Positions 28,491 through 41,862 are shown, counted from the first letter of the stretch. The stretch: 64,000 nt of DNA from Hamiltosporidium tvaerminnensis (GCA_022605425.2 JAKIMF020000013.1:806001-870000), one strand, 5' to 3'. Made by a program: numbers and translations. The notes: a model not told the origin generated them from the sequence alone.

Positions 28491-29029
28491 AAAAGATTAA
28501 ATAATTTAGGACTCAATAAAAGATATAAATAATAATTGTGGAAATATGACGAAAGAATGTATTTTATTGTTTACGATAGGTATCTTTACGAAGCTTTTTA
28601 TGCCTATAAAAATTTCATAATTCAAAGAATAAAGTTAATCTAAATTAAAAATAGACTTTGGTCTAATCCAATTCTTGTGATAATTTTTGTTTATCTGCAT
28701 ACTATCGTGGCACAAACAAAAGATTTAGACGTTACATAATATGTATTGTTTTATGAAACCAAAGAAAACATTTTTTTGAGTCTTAATATTATATTTGAAA
28801 CTTTAAAAAACACCTTTTCGACAGGTATGTTCTATTTCAGTAAAATAAAGCAAAAAGGTGTTTATATTTTTACATTTGTATATTATTATGCTTTTGTAAT
28901 AATGTTTTTTCTTGATGGTGCTATTTGACACTGATGTTAGCGCGATTCAAACTCACAAGGTATTTTTCATTATTTGTAGTTAATTGTATATGAATTATGT
29001 AATATATAATTTTTCTATCAAAAGAACTT
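28491..29029. other. A+T-rich spacer
   Basis: This spacer separates the 240-bp module from repeat copy C. The frame at 28746-28928 is short and has no recognisable features. Confidence 0.4.
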
Positions 29030-30006
29030 TATTTAAAATTATCACATCTCTTTAAAACAGTGGCAAGTGTTATATTTCTTTTCATGACATTAACGTAGTT
29101 ATTGGTTTAGAATTGTTCCCCAACATGCCGGGAGCAGAACTGGCTTAAAGTATTCTCTGCTTGTCGTAAAGGGCGACCGAAAGAGACTGATCCTCCATGT
29201 TGGGGTTGGGCGTAGGGCAAACAACCCTTTAAAACTTCCTGTTACGAAACCCAATAAGTAATCAAACCCACTGAAAAAAGACCGGTGGACGGTATTACTA
29301 AGGGAGGCCAAGGCTCGCACAGGGCTGTAGTGCCAAAAATGAATCATCGAATTAGTTTAGTATTGATAAGTACTACCCTAACATACCATCTGTACTCCCT
29401 TAATATCTATTTCTCAAAGCTTTCTATCTAAAGAGTGTGTAGAACCAATAAATGAACGAAGTATATACTCCTGATTTCCTTAATGTCTGTTACATGGAGT
29501 GTGATCGAAGGCTAGACCCAATCCTGGGCTCAACCAAGACCATGCAATGTTTCAACTTACTCTACACTTCCTAAACCAAATACACTTCTAGCTAAGATAT
29601 ATTTCAGAGACTTACACGGGGCCCACCTAGACAGTGGAATGCCTTATCAATAGGTATAACCTGCTACTTAGTATTCATTATCTTTTTAAGGGGTTTATTT
29701 TACATATCACCTAGGTGCTAAGTCTTCTAACCTGAGTGAGCAAGGCTAGTTTTCCATGCTTCTACATGGTAATTACCTACATTTTCATCCGATGATATGC
29801 CATCTGGTTACATAAAAACTACAAATAAATTTGCAGAAAAGGTTTCGCCATTTTATAGACCTCTTTTTCTCATACAAACTTCCATGGAACAACCGAAGAT
29901 GTAGTGTGGTTTTATTCCACCAAAAATCCAAACAATGATCCTCTCACCAGTTTCACACACTCATTGCCAACCGGAAAGTTTTTTATGTGGTTGTCCTCCT
30001 TCCACC
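29030..30006 (+). mobile_element. 726-bp repeat family, copy C, interrupted by a 240-bp module
   Basis: It starts TTATTTAAAATTATCACATC and ends CCTCCTTCCACC, as in copy B, with landmarks such as GGTATAACCTGCTACTTAG (~29655) and CCATGCTTCTACATGG (~29755). About 80 bp in, it is split by an unrelated 244-bp insertion, after which the family sequence resumes (GATAAGTACTACCCTA...). Confidence 0.85.
29111..29354 (-). mobile_element. 240-bp module nested in repeat copy C
   Basis: The insertion is flanked by GTTTAG at 29105-29110 and 29355-29360, a probable 6-bp target-site duplication. On the minus strand it reads TTTTTGGCACTACAGCCCTG, GAGCCTTGGCCTCCC, CAGTGGGTTTGATTAC, GACAAGCAGAGAATAC. It is visibly G+C-richer than its surroundings and less decayed than the copy at 28259-28490. 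The minus frame 29347-29099 spans it, but there is no sign that it is a gene. The style resembles an untranslated part of a LINE; this is an inference only. Confidence 0.8.
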
Positions 30007-32099
30007 GATTCTATGAAAATATATGATAAAAAAAAGATTCTTTTTGATTTCTGCTCTTAATGTTACACTATTAAATGAATTCAATGTAAATTTTTCAGCA
30101 TAATGATTATTTCAGGAATTTTTTTCTTCGAAATAATACTGATTTTGTGTAAAAAATGTTCAGATGTACAAATTTATTATTATTATAATAGAATCACTTT
30201 ACAAAAATAGAGATTTCATAAAGAATAGAATCTTTTTTTTGGTCAATAGCACATTAAAACTAGCAGAAACTGCTTCTTTGAGCCGAAATGAGCAACATAA
30301 GTTAGAGCTAAAGCCGTATAAGTATGGGAAGCAAACGCTAGTTCTCATACAAAAAAACGGAAGAAAAAACAACTTATTACCTTTCTTTATAGTTTTAAGA
30401 TCAATGAAAACGATTAGTAAAACTAAAAACTACACAGTTAAAAAAACTCATTTGTAAATCACATTACTGAAATCGAAGCATTGACTTGCAGTACGAAATA
30501 TAAACTAAATCCTAAGAACATGTATAAAAACCAGTCGAATTGGTTGTAAAAAAAGAAAAGAAAAACAATCACGTGTTCGATAATTTTTTTTTATTTAATA
30601 TAAAACTCTGAAAAGAAATAGTTTGGCACTGCTGTTATAAAATCTTTTGCTAATTCATGCATCTTATTAATTTTTAGAAAAAACAAATATATTGAATTTA
30701 TTTTAAAGTAATCAATTGTTCATAGTATTTCTGATATTATTATATTTATGAATCTCTAAATTAAACGAAATGGCTTAAAATTATGAAATAAAATGATGCT
30801 TAAAAATAATCAGCTGAGTTGATAGAATGAAATATAGGAATAGGAAATAGAATATAGGCAAGTATATTAAATAAACTTAAAGTTCTTTTTATATATAGTC
30901 CTATGATAACAAAATTTCTCTGATTATCAAACATTTCAGCATATCTGATTTTTCCGGTATTAAGTATATAAAAATGATTTATTATTATTCATTAAATCTA
31001 TTTAATTTAATTAACGTACAGAAAATGTATTAATCAATGTTTTATTTCTTTTCCTAAGAAATACTTGAATTTATATAAAGAAAGGATTTTATATTTAGTA
31101 TTTTTCGACATGAATATTCATGAGAAGTTATTTTATACACAATACATTTTAAATAATATAAACTGATAAAAAGTTTTGTTGGAAATCTGTGATACATAGC
31201 TATGTGAAATTTAATATTAGAATCAAACGATGAAACTGCCTTAAATTTTATAAATAGTTGTTCTATAAAATAAACCAAAATGTTATAATTTATAAAGGTG
31301 AAGATGTTTTCAACATATGATTCCTTTCCATTAAGCATATCTTATTTACTATATAGAGCCGCTTATCTGTCTTTTTGAAATGATTTTCTTTATATAAGCA
31401 TTATATGAGATTTATGTTTTATTTTCTAGTAAAAATCTGTATATTAGATGTTTTGTGTGCCTTAAAAACAAATCTGGAAAATATTGTATGGTTTAGATGT
31501 GATTTTATGGCCAATGTTCGTATCACAAAAAAAATTAAAAGCCTGGCTGATGCAAAGTGCATTTAAGATTCAATTTTATGCTGTAAAATATTTTAGGATC
31601 GTTTCGTTAAATTTTACAGCTGTTTGAAAAGCTCCTTCGAGAAAATGTATTTTAGATATTTCAAATTTTTATAATGATATTTTTTTTTCTACGAGAATTA
31701 ATCTATTATTAATCTGAATTAAACACGTAAAATTCATCGATTGTTTATACCCTTTGATTCTCATAATTCCTAGCTATTTTTTTATTAAATTTATTGTATC
31801 TTAACGGGGGAAAAACTAACTTCAAAAATTGATTATTTTGCTTGCATTCTCAAATTTAAATCAGAAATTCAATATTTTTGATGTTTTTCGAATTTGTGGT
31901 CGCGATTATTTGATTTAACCTATTCATTGAATCAATTTTTACCAAATATTAAAATCGAGTAAAATCGTTCGATACAGAGTATTTTTTATCACTTTAAGAG
32001 ATTTATAATCCGCTCTTAAATCCAACTTAATTAAAAATTCTTCCTTCGATTTTTTTGCAGGTTTTTTTGACAAAATAAAAGTATAAAATTTGCTTTTAT
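30007..32099. other. A+T-rich spacer without recognised genes
   Basis: Frames at 30164-30457 and 31338-31054 (minus) have no domain and no CCC-type start motif. No repeat family copy was recognised. Confidence 0.45.
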
Positions 32100-35000
32100 A
32101 GTGATTAAACCTTCCGTTCAGTTTGATATAATTCTTAAAAGGATCAGCAGAATATGTCTCTAGCCTTTTTATAAACCAATTATTGGGCTCTTTTCAGTTC
32201 TCGTCGAATTTGATATTCTCATCGGATAGCTTGGTCGATAAAAATCAATCTTAGTCACATTCTTTTATATTATCGACTATGTGTATACCTCTATACTATG
32301 AATAAAAGTTTTTAAGGTCATCTTTTAGTATTTTATAATAACACTGTCTTAGTAAACCAACGAATAAATTTTTTAACACAACGTCGAATACAAACTCCTA
32401 AAAAATTACAATGTTTCTAAGGTTTTATTTAAATCAGATAAATAGTATTGAGCGAATAATATCGGTACGTCGCAATCTTATCATATTTTTTAGCACAAAT
32501 TATAGTATATAGCCTGTACTTAAAAATTTTGAAGACTCATTCGTAAAGGTATTTATTATTGTTCCAAAATATTTATTCTCAAGAATATTTAACGCGATTA
32601 CTCTCGCATCAGTTTAGAATTAGAAAATTAGATTGAGAGAATTCGAAACTAAACTAGTGGATTTTTGGTGTAATTTCATACTGTATTATAGATTTATCTT
32701 TGCACAAAATGAGCAGATGTTTAATAAATAGATTCTTTCTGATGCTGAATATTTTTACAAGTTAGAATACCGCTATTTCTTTATTACATAACACCCCATC
32801 TTCAGTTAGCCTGAAGTTTTCTTTCGAAAGCCATTTTAAACATATTGGCAATTTTTGTTTATTTGTTTAAAAAAAATAACTTTAAATAATGTTTCTGTTT
32901 TCGTTTTTCGAAAAAGTATTCTTTTTTGTATTGCTTTGTTTAATACTTTTATATGTCTTTCTTTGCTTTCATAATTTACTCATAAATGCTTTTATTTGAG
33001 CAAGATTTAGTGTGACAAATTCATACCTTTGGAAATTGCAGTTCTTCTAGTTTTAATGTCTTGTTAGTTACACTTGAAAAATATTGCGAAACTATCTGCA
33101 GACCCTACAACTTAATACTTTTTTAGTTGCAATCATGCGAGGAGAAGTATAATCGATTATTTGATTTCGACTTCAGATTAAACTTTTTGGGCTTATGCTG
33201 AACATGCAGCATCGCCTTGCGTACATATTTTAACTCGTTGAATGCGAGTATAGTCGTACACTTATGCACAATAAAAATATAGATTTATTTCTGTGTTATT
33301 TGTCTTGAGATGTGTTTCTACTATCAGTATAACCTGTTCGAAGTTTTATACATCTTTTTGTTGTCTCTTGTTGTTTTTGATACCCTTAACTGTTCGACCT
33401 TTAAACATTCCTGGATGAAATTAGTATCCTTAAAAAACAATTTAGATATTCATAGGTCTCCGCAAAAAATCTCTAAGCATATAATCTATGAAACTTATTT
33501 CATCTTGCCATGTTGAAGGCGACAATATAAAATCATAACTTGCAAGAAGATCTAATTCGAGGATAAAAATATATGTTTAACTGTTAAGGAGATCATCACA
33601 TCGGAAATATGGCTGTCTTTGTGTGTTTATTATTGCGTTTATAATTCACCAGATCTATCTTGAATACGAAGAATAATAATTCTAAATTATCTCTTTGCAG
33701 TATGTTTGTTCAGACATTTTGTTCATGGATTTTTTGACTCAAGTAGTATATGAATTTTTTAACTTCAACATAATTTTCCAATAAAACTTCACCATTTAAT
33801 CCAAAAGTTTTTGTTTTCAATGTACTAAAGCGTTCTAAAACGCATTATAAGCTTTTTTACACTTTCATACTGCGTCTTTAGTATAAATTTATGTTCGTTA
33901 TTATGCAGGGAATCATATTAGATTTCCTTATTTGATTCTTGATTACCTAAAACGACTTTTGATTTATTTTCTATGTAAACCTCTTGTCCTTTACCAAGAA
34001 TTTAACGACTATTGTTTCATACTTAGTCGTTAACTTACAGAAGTTGAACATATAGATGATTGCACTGTAGTATGTGCTACGTTGATAGATGCTATAATAA
34101 AAAAAATACGTGGCTCGCAGCAGAGCCAATCTGGCTGATGGTTAGTTTTTTAATACATGTCACGGCCATAAAAAAAACAATTTGTGAATGGTTTTTTATG
34201 AAGAACTTCTGATAAAGCAATTCAAAATTTCTTTTTGTAGAAAGAAGATTTAAATAGATATAAATAAAATTAAGCTGAGGAAATATACATAAGAAGTATG
34301 TAATTACAAATGGTACAAAAAAATTTTTGTAACGCAATATTTCATTTCTTTTATTCACGTTCAGAATCAAATCCTGCAATTTCATATGATTGGAGACATT
34401 TTTATTTTAAAGCTCTGATTTTGTTCACTGATAAACTCAAACCAAAAATACTATGATCATACGTTTAAATTTATTTGCTTCCAGATTATATAAAGCCTAA
34501 TTTTTGCTTCCGTAAACATTCATGACCTTATTTTTTTGGCCAAGGCTTTAAAAAAAATTCCCCGTTATGTTTATATTAAACTCTAACATGATTCCTTTAA
34601 GATTTTATTTTCGGCATCTGTAAGTGTATCGCTTAAAGTTTATTCAAATTCTCGCTTCTTTGATGTTCTAGGCATCTATTTTTGGTTTCTGTGTTTCTGT
34701 TCAAATGAATCTAGCAATCTTTCATGTTTGTCACGATCTCTTACATGTGTATAGCTTATCGAAATAAGTGAGTTTTTCTATACCAATTTACTAAAAATAT
34801 ACAACCATTTTTTCTATTCTAATAATACATGCAGATTTTTAATATCTATCAATTCGTGTAGAAGCTTTTGGTCGGTTCATCTTTTTTCTACTTTTTTATT
34901 CCTATGGATTCTAGCTATGCAAAGACTACATATTGCCTATGTTATATATTTTATATCGAATAGTTTAAACTTCGAAATGAGACGCTATGCGACTTTACGC

Positions 35001-35300
35001 CACTATACAATTATCATCTTACTATGTTTCTCCTTCAATCAGATTGTTTGCTAGAGTTTCGAACACAATAATAATGTTGCACATCGAAAGTCTTTTAGCA
35101 CCTCTGTTATTTTTTTTCTAATATTTGCATGTATCTATGAACTTGCATCCATAATCGTCCTGCATCTCGGCTTCTTTCGGATTTATAAGTGAAACCCCTA
35201 GGTTGTTTTTCTTGAATGTACCAGTAAAGGTTTTTCATAGCATTATCTAGCTTACACATAAAAAATTAAAAGAGGATTTTAAGCTGAATATAGAGGTGTC
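32100..35300 (-). pseudogene. Relic of a non-LTR retrotransposon like the one at 1-2842
   Basis: Stretches align collinearly with the reverse transcriptase at the left edge but are full of stops and gaps. GCAAGATTTAGTG...GTTCTTCTAGTTTTAATGTC (33001-33062) matches 221-282; TATAAGCTTTTTTACA (~33846) matches the YDSID block; ACTTAGTCGTTAACTTACAG (~34020) followed by AATACGTGGCTCGCAGCAGA (~34108) matches 1300-1410; TATTAAACTCTAACATGATT (~34575) matches 1882-1901. The core is 32900-34700; the part to 35300 is weaker. Because it extends past the point equal to base 1, 32100-32900 may hold the remains of the missing C-terminal domain, but that part is too decayed to name. Confidence 0.75.
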
Positions 35301-37914
35301 TATATCGGTTAAAAGCTAGCAGACTAGCATAGTGATATCTGCTTATGCTTTTAACTGTTAAGAATCTTCGTTTAGGTATGAGAGTTATAAATTTTGCAGA
35401 TAAAATTAGCTTTTCAGTCTAACACCCAAATCTGTCCTTGATAATCTTATCTAGGCCAGTTGAAACATCTTTCGAAATCGTTTGCAATTTTTATTGAGCG
35501 TTTCTTTTAAGCATTCGGATTACTTTCAAAAATACAATTAAATGTAAAAAAAATTACCTTTTTAGTATTTAAAGCGCATTTACATCTGAAGTGTAGGAAG
35601 AAAACATTTATAAGTTTTTGAAAAAAATAACTTTTTATCATTTCTCAAGGTATTATAACTGTATAAATAAGCAAAAATATTGTGCCGAAATTCACATTTT
35701 TCAATATAAATTCTAAGAAAATTGTAACCCGAAACACCTTTAAAAAACTCAATAATCAAACTTTGTTCATTTCTTCTCTCTATTTTATATTCAAATCATT
35801 AATAATTTACCTGATGAGTATTATAGTCAATGCATTTCTCTGTTTTATTAAATATTGTGCTAATAATATATTTCTTGGCTTGGTTTACTGGGTTTCGACT
35901 CATCGAATAGTATAAAATATAATGAATTTTGAATATAGCAAATAATTCATGAAATTATTTTATCTATTTTGGAGAAGAGAAATATGTTGATGAATTAAAA
36001 TTTCTTTTTATCGTCAAGTTTATGATAGTAAGAAGCTTTACTTTTTGCATTGCCTTAATTAACAAAAATTGATGTTACAAACTGAATATTCTAAAATTTC
36101 TATTTTACTGTAGTATCAAGCAAAAAATATTTGTAAGTATTCAGTAATATCTGTATATGACATTTTAGTAAATATATGTTAGAAACCAAACTTCATATAA
36201 AATTTATATTTTTCTTTCCAAAGATAAATTTATTCAAAGATGATGATAAATGAAATATGGAGAGAAAATACAGTAAATTATTTTAGCCTTTTAAAAATGA
36301 AACCAAATAATTCGTTTGAGATTGCAATATTTCATTCTATTATCCCTAAGCAAAGTTACATGCTTAAGTATGAGATGTTAAAACTGATAAATATGTGATA
36401 TTAAGAGTTGATCGGACAATGAAAAACTTCTTCAAAATATGGTATTATTTATAAATATTAAACAAAATAATATTATTTGCAGTTCAGTTTATAAATTAAT
36501 CAAAAACTGTCTTTAGAAGGTAAAAATTTTCATCCGTTATTAAAATATGAAAAAATGTTTCGACAAAAATATCTTTGTTTAGTTTAAAACCATTCAAAAA
36601 ACGCCTGTGATATTTTTTTACCTAAACACCTTATCTAATACAATATTAAATTACTCTTAAAATATAATTTAAGATCAAATACAAAGTAGGATTTACTTTT
36701 TGAATTTATCTCATCTTTTGTTTAAATTTTACGCATCATCTCTTTTTACCTGCAATAACATATTTGAAATTAATTAGCTATTATTGGAATTTTTAAATAA
36801 AACACTGACAAATCTTTTTAAAGAATACTCGGTTATTTACTTTTAGTTTTTAGTTTACAATTAAAATCAAAAAATCTGCATTTAATTTATTAAATGAATT
36901 ATTTTTAAATCAAATAAAAATATTTAATCTTCTTTTTTTCATTTCAAGACTTCCTAAGTACTCCATTTTGCAAAAATCATATTTAAAAAGCATAACAAAC
37001 AATTTTAACGAAAAATGAACCCGATAAATAACAAATATTAAGTTATTTTTTCAAAAATACAGAATAGTAAGGAAATTATTTTATTAAAATTTATATTAAA
37101 TTTGGAAACCGTGTTAGAGGAAACTACGATTAATATAAATGAAATGTCTGAGTTTTAAGAAGAAACAAGTGTCGTAAAAAAAGGTAGAAAAAATGCATGA
37201 AAATCGTAAACCAATTTTAACCTAAATTTTTATTTAATTTACATTAAATTTTTATAAAATTTACATTTAATTTAGGAAATAATTTATGTTAAATGATATC
37301 TTGAGTTATAAGTTTAAGAGTAAGAATAGAAATCTATTATATCTGTGTTTAGAAGCTCAAATAATTTAAACAAGAAAGCTTAAACACATATTTTATATTT
37401 TTTATAAATTAATTTAATAAAATATTTTAAGTAAAATTGAGAGTCAATGAGTAATAAATATAAAAACCTAATCTAATTTATACAAATTATAAAAATACAT
37501 GGAAAAACGAGGTCAAATTAATTCATGATTTAATATTTTATATGTCTATTATTGTTTAAATCTTACATATAAGATAAATTTAAACTTCGTGTTTATATGA
37601 ACATTAAATTTACTTTGATTATAAAATATTTAATATTTACAATTTATATCTCCATCTTTCTAGAGAAACATTAGAATCTTAAATCTAATAGATAAAAGGA
37701 ATGTAATTAGAAATATTACAATCTTCTAATAAATAACAGAAAGGTCTGTTTAATCTTAAAAAAGTATAAGTTGTATTTAAACGCATTTTAAAAAAATAAA
37801 TCTAATTTATGATAAATAATATTTAATTTTTAATCCTATATTTCTGATAATCATTAACTAAAAATAAAATACTATTTAAAAAATAATTAGTAATATATTA
37901 TAATTACAGTATGA
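35301..37914. other. A+T-rich gene desert
   Basis: Between the two LINE relics nothing is recognisable except poly-A/T-rich sequence; 36900-37900 is especially A+T-rich. Confidence 0.45.
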
Positions 37915-40900
37915 TACAATATCACTTCTTAGTCTGAAAAGATACTCCACTTTTCATTCCTATTTTGATACAAACGTCTTCATCGAAGTTCATTAAGTTT
38001 AATTGAATCTTCCCGGTGTTTTCTAGCCATCTTTTCGTGGCCTGTATCTTCTTCTCTTACCTTGAGGTGAAGTGTAAAATTTCATCTACAGCTCTCTTTG
38101 TATGCACTCTTTCTACGAGTCCAAAACACCTAAGTCTTCTTTGGTTTATTTTGTGACAATTTTGAATTTTGATATAATTTAAAACTTTCTTAATACGTTC
38201 TAATTTCTAACCGTTATTTTCGAAAATTGGTCTATTTATTCTTCATAGTATTTTCTCGCATATATATCTAACATGGTTCCTCTCTTTTGATCAATACTAA
38301 TGTTTTAGATCCATAAATAATCGTAGGCAAAGTAATGCTTTTTTATCTTTCGCTTTATCAGACTTGGTTTCATAGGCGTTGCTGAGAAAATATTTTTTGT
38401 TGCCTGCCTTTATTATTTCAGTTATTTCATGTGAAATTCCATTATTCACACTCAGAAGTTTGCCTAGGAACTTAAACTCGATACCTTTCGACTTTTATAG
38501 AGATCTATTACTAAAGATTTTCGAGATGATCATGAAAAAAAGAACCATCCATATATTGCGTCTTACACTCGTTAGTCTTTAGTTCCGCTTTTTTTCAATC
38601 CGCTGGTAATATTCTTAAGCAAGATTTTATATCTTCTGGTTTTCTTTCAATGACAACTAAGTCACCAGTATATGAATTATATTGCATTATTGCATTTAAT
38701 ATCGGGCCATCAATATATTTCTTTATTTTGCATATTATTCCTTCTAGTGATGCGTTGAATAAAACGCGCCAAAATGTGTCTCCTTGCTTTAAATCTTTAA
38801 TATTGAACCTATTCGATATATTACTTGTTAAATACTTTTTTCTTTTATTCTAAAGAGTCTCATTTTGTGTAAACAATAATTTTCGAAAGACTTTGGAAAT
38901 TTTCAAGTCTCTTGTACAGACATCTAGAGCAATGCTGTCATGTGCTCATTTTTAATCTCAAAAATATTATGCATCTATATATTTTAGTAGCATTTTTAAA
39001 AAATCCTTCTAATTTCGAATATTTAGTCGATTTTTAATATACCTCTTCGGAATTCATGTTGGTAGTCGCCAAAGCCGTTTTCTGCATATAATTCTAATGT
39101 GCCTGCGATTATTCTTTTAGAACTTTGTATCCAATGTTTTGAAGAGATATTCCACATGGTTAATACACTGTGTTTTGGATGCATTTTATGAATAGGAAGC
39201 ATCAAGCCAACTTTATATTCTTTAGTTATTTTTTATTTGCCAATATTTTCTGGATTAGCTTGTGTAAAGAATATGACATAAAATAACCTTCTTATTCAAG
39301 AAATCCGCTGTAATCTTGTCTTTTCTAGGCGTCTTATAATTTTTTAGGTTCATGATAGTCTCAGTTGTCTCTGGTAGTGATGGTTCTGCAACAGCCATTT
39401 TTTCAGCATCAAGCAAGTCATGTTTTCCTTAACGAGGTAATCTATTATTCGATCTTCTAAATTGTTTTTTATTGATGTGTCAAGATGGGTTTCAAAATGC
39501 TTGACTAATTTATTTACGGTCTTGTTAGGATCGGTAAGTATGCATCCAATTCTAAATTTTTCACAATATAAGATCTATCCTGGAAATTCTTTTTCCGTTT
39601 CTTATCATTTAATTTATTTTTTGGATTTCTTTGTTTTCCGTCATTTTTTCAATTTCGTTTTTTTTTCGGCTTCTCTTACAATCTTCTTTTTTTCTAAGAA
39701 AATGCGAGGCTTTGGCGTTTGCTAATTAAATTCTTGAATGAAAATCCCAACTTTTTTCTATAGCATTTTTAATCGGCCATGTTTCTTATGTTGCTTGCCT
39801 TTTCAGACTCTTGGTTATACCATGGGGTTTGTCTCTCGAGCTTCTTATAGCCTAGAACTTCCTCTGTTGTTGTTTAATTGATTTTTCACGAAGATCCCAA
39901 TCTTCATACAGATCATCTGAAATATTAAATTTAACTTTACACAAATGATTTTTCATTATATTGGTCTATTTCTCTTTTGTATTTATGTGATACAATTTAT
40001 CGCTGTCAAACCTTTGGAACTTGGGGTTCCAGCAGTCTTCAGCATGGATTTACACTGTCTATATTCCATCCTTATCAAGAAATAATCGCTATCTATGTCG
40101 CACTTCTTAAAACGCACATTCATAACACTTGAGATGTCTCTAGAACCATAAAGACATGCTCAATTCGGCTTAAAAGTAGCTCGATCTGGTGAACGCCATG
40201 TGTATTTATGTATTTTTCTGAGCGGTGAAAGTTTACTGGGGACGGTCATACTTTTGCTTATCGTAAAATCAATTAATCTAATATTGTAAGGATTATATTC
40301 TAGATGAATACTATCTCTTCCGGTTGTTGTAGGTCGGTAGTATATTTTACCCCCTCCTTTCACATTAGGATTTTCAATAAAAATATTAATGGCTTACCGT
40401 GGTGACTTATCATATTTATCTCCTTAAATTAAGTATAATTTGTCTTTTTCCTCTTCGCCCGAATCTTGTATAGAAGCGTGGAACATCACGGTAGTTTTAA
40501 AAAATAAACCCTGTATTCTTAGTGAACATGATCATTCATTTATTGGTTTATAATCTAAAACCCCGGTGGAGGAAGGATGATACATTTAAAATCATTTGCT
40601 TGGCAAAGAGTGACTAAAATTGTTATAAAATTTTGTTGAGACTTTGGTGAGATATAACCCATCCTGTATTATAGGCCAATCCCGTATCATTCTGAGCTAT
40701 ACCGATCAAAAGAAACAATGAGAAATTTTCATTTGTTAATTCTCGATACTGAGAGCTAAAAGAGGAATGGAATAAGTAGGTAATTAATTCAGAAACCTAA
40801 TTCAAAGGGTTATTTTTTTGCAAGCTCTGTTCCAAATGTATAAGTCTGATTTCCACTATAAAACCCTGTTTTTCTTGGTTTTTAAAACGCTGATTCCTTC

Positions 40901-41170
40901 CTATCCTATTTCTTGTAGAGACACAATATCTAAATTAGATTTCGTAGGTTCTGTAGTGAAATTTGCTGCTAGTGCCCGGCTCAGAAAAAGCTAAGCACAT
41001 CCCATATCCAATTTTACTTACAAGTTTATTTCTGTGTTTACTTTTCTTGCAAAAATATGTTTTATTAATTTCATAGTTTCGTTTCGGTTTCGTAACAATA
41101 TGGGTTAGCGAGATATGGTCGTTGATTCATACCAAACCTTTCTCTTTTATCAGAACTTGGGACCAGCAGA
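37915..41170 (-). pseudogene. Decayed RTE-like LINE with endonuclease and reverse transcriptase
   Basis: Reading the minus strand, an APE-type endonuclease comes first: SNLDIVSLQEI (~40935), FHASIQDSGEEEKDKLY (~40460), IRLIDFTISKSM (~40260) and KIHKYTWRSPD (~40200), followed by DIDSDYFL (~40090). The reverse transcriptase follows: NYKTPRKDKITADFL (~39320), ELYAENGFGDYQHEFRRG (~39050), SLEGII (~38740) and a degenerate YTGDLVVIE (~38670) where YADD is expected. The C-terminal part reads EIRTYQESFKLYQN-like (~38190) and KRWLEN (~38030). The order endonuclease then RT, with these block styles, fits RTE-type LINEs of animals. Numerous stops and frameshifts show it is dead. A SINE-like copy sits inside the endonuclease. 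Confidence 0.88.
40566..40783 (-). repeat. SINE-like ~225-bp repeat, copy 4, inside the LINE endonuclease
   Basis: On the minus strand it reads ACTTATTCCATTCCTCTTTT, CTCTCAGTATCGAGAATT, GGATTGGCCTATAAT, then TTTGCCAAGCAAATGATTTT and CCTTCCTCCACC. It separates the first endonuclease block (~40935) from the second (~40460), so it arrived after the LINE. No clear target-site duplication was seen. Confidence 0.8.
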
Positions 41171-41397
41171 TAACATCAAGCCACAAGCCCTGGCAGAGTT
41201 ATAATTAAATATTACTTAACTAATTCTAAATGATAGTTTTTTAATCCGTACTTTAATTTGTAATTTCAAATAAAATAGTTTTCTTAAAAATTTAATGCTT
41301 TGAACTAAAAATTCATAAATTTTTAGAATTGAAGTTTAATTTTGGTTCTTAAAAGAATGGATAACACATATGTAACCTTTTTGGTAATATAGTACTT

Positions 41398-41845
41398 AAA
41401 ACCCCTTTATTCACTTGATATATTTTAATCATTCTAACACCCCTTTATCAAATAAATACCCTCTACAATATAACACCCTTTATTTACTAACTATATTTTA
41501 ATCATTCTAACACCCCTTTATTTTATATCTCACTCTACCATATATAACACCCTTTATTTATATCTTTATTTTAATCATTCTAACACCCCTTTATCTACTA
41601 AATACCCTCTACAATATATAACACCCTTTATTTATATCTTTATTTTAATCATTCTAACACCCCTTTATCTACTAAATACCCTCTACAATATATAACACCC
41701 TTTATTTATATCTTTATTTTAATCATTCTAACACCCCTTTATCTACTAACTATATCTTAATCATTATAACACCCTTTATTCAATTGATATATTTTAATCA
41801 TTCTAACACCCCTTTATTTTATATCTCACTCTACACTATATAACA
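41398..41845 (+). repeat. AACACCC array with ~73-bp unit
   Basis: The phrase TAATCATTCTAACACCCCTT recurs about every 73 bp (near 41427, 41500, 41573, 41647 and 41720), each with a second TATATAACACCCTTTA in the unit. The array begins right after the LINE relic and opens the motif-rich zone around the LRR gene. Confidence 0.9.
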
Positions 41846-41862
41846 CCCCTTTAGATTTCTGT

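Noticed and set aside
29099-29347. 82-codon minus-strand frame in repeat copy C
   Set aside because: It coincides with the nested 240-bp module, and the second copy of the module does not keep the frame.
30164-30457. 97-codon plus-strand frame
   Set aside because: No start motif or recognisable domain; Lys/Asn-rich as expected from A+T-rich DNA.
39023-40363. Short minus-strand frames of 60 and 67 codons as independent genes
   Set aside because: They are fragments of the RT and endonuclease of one decayed LINE.
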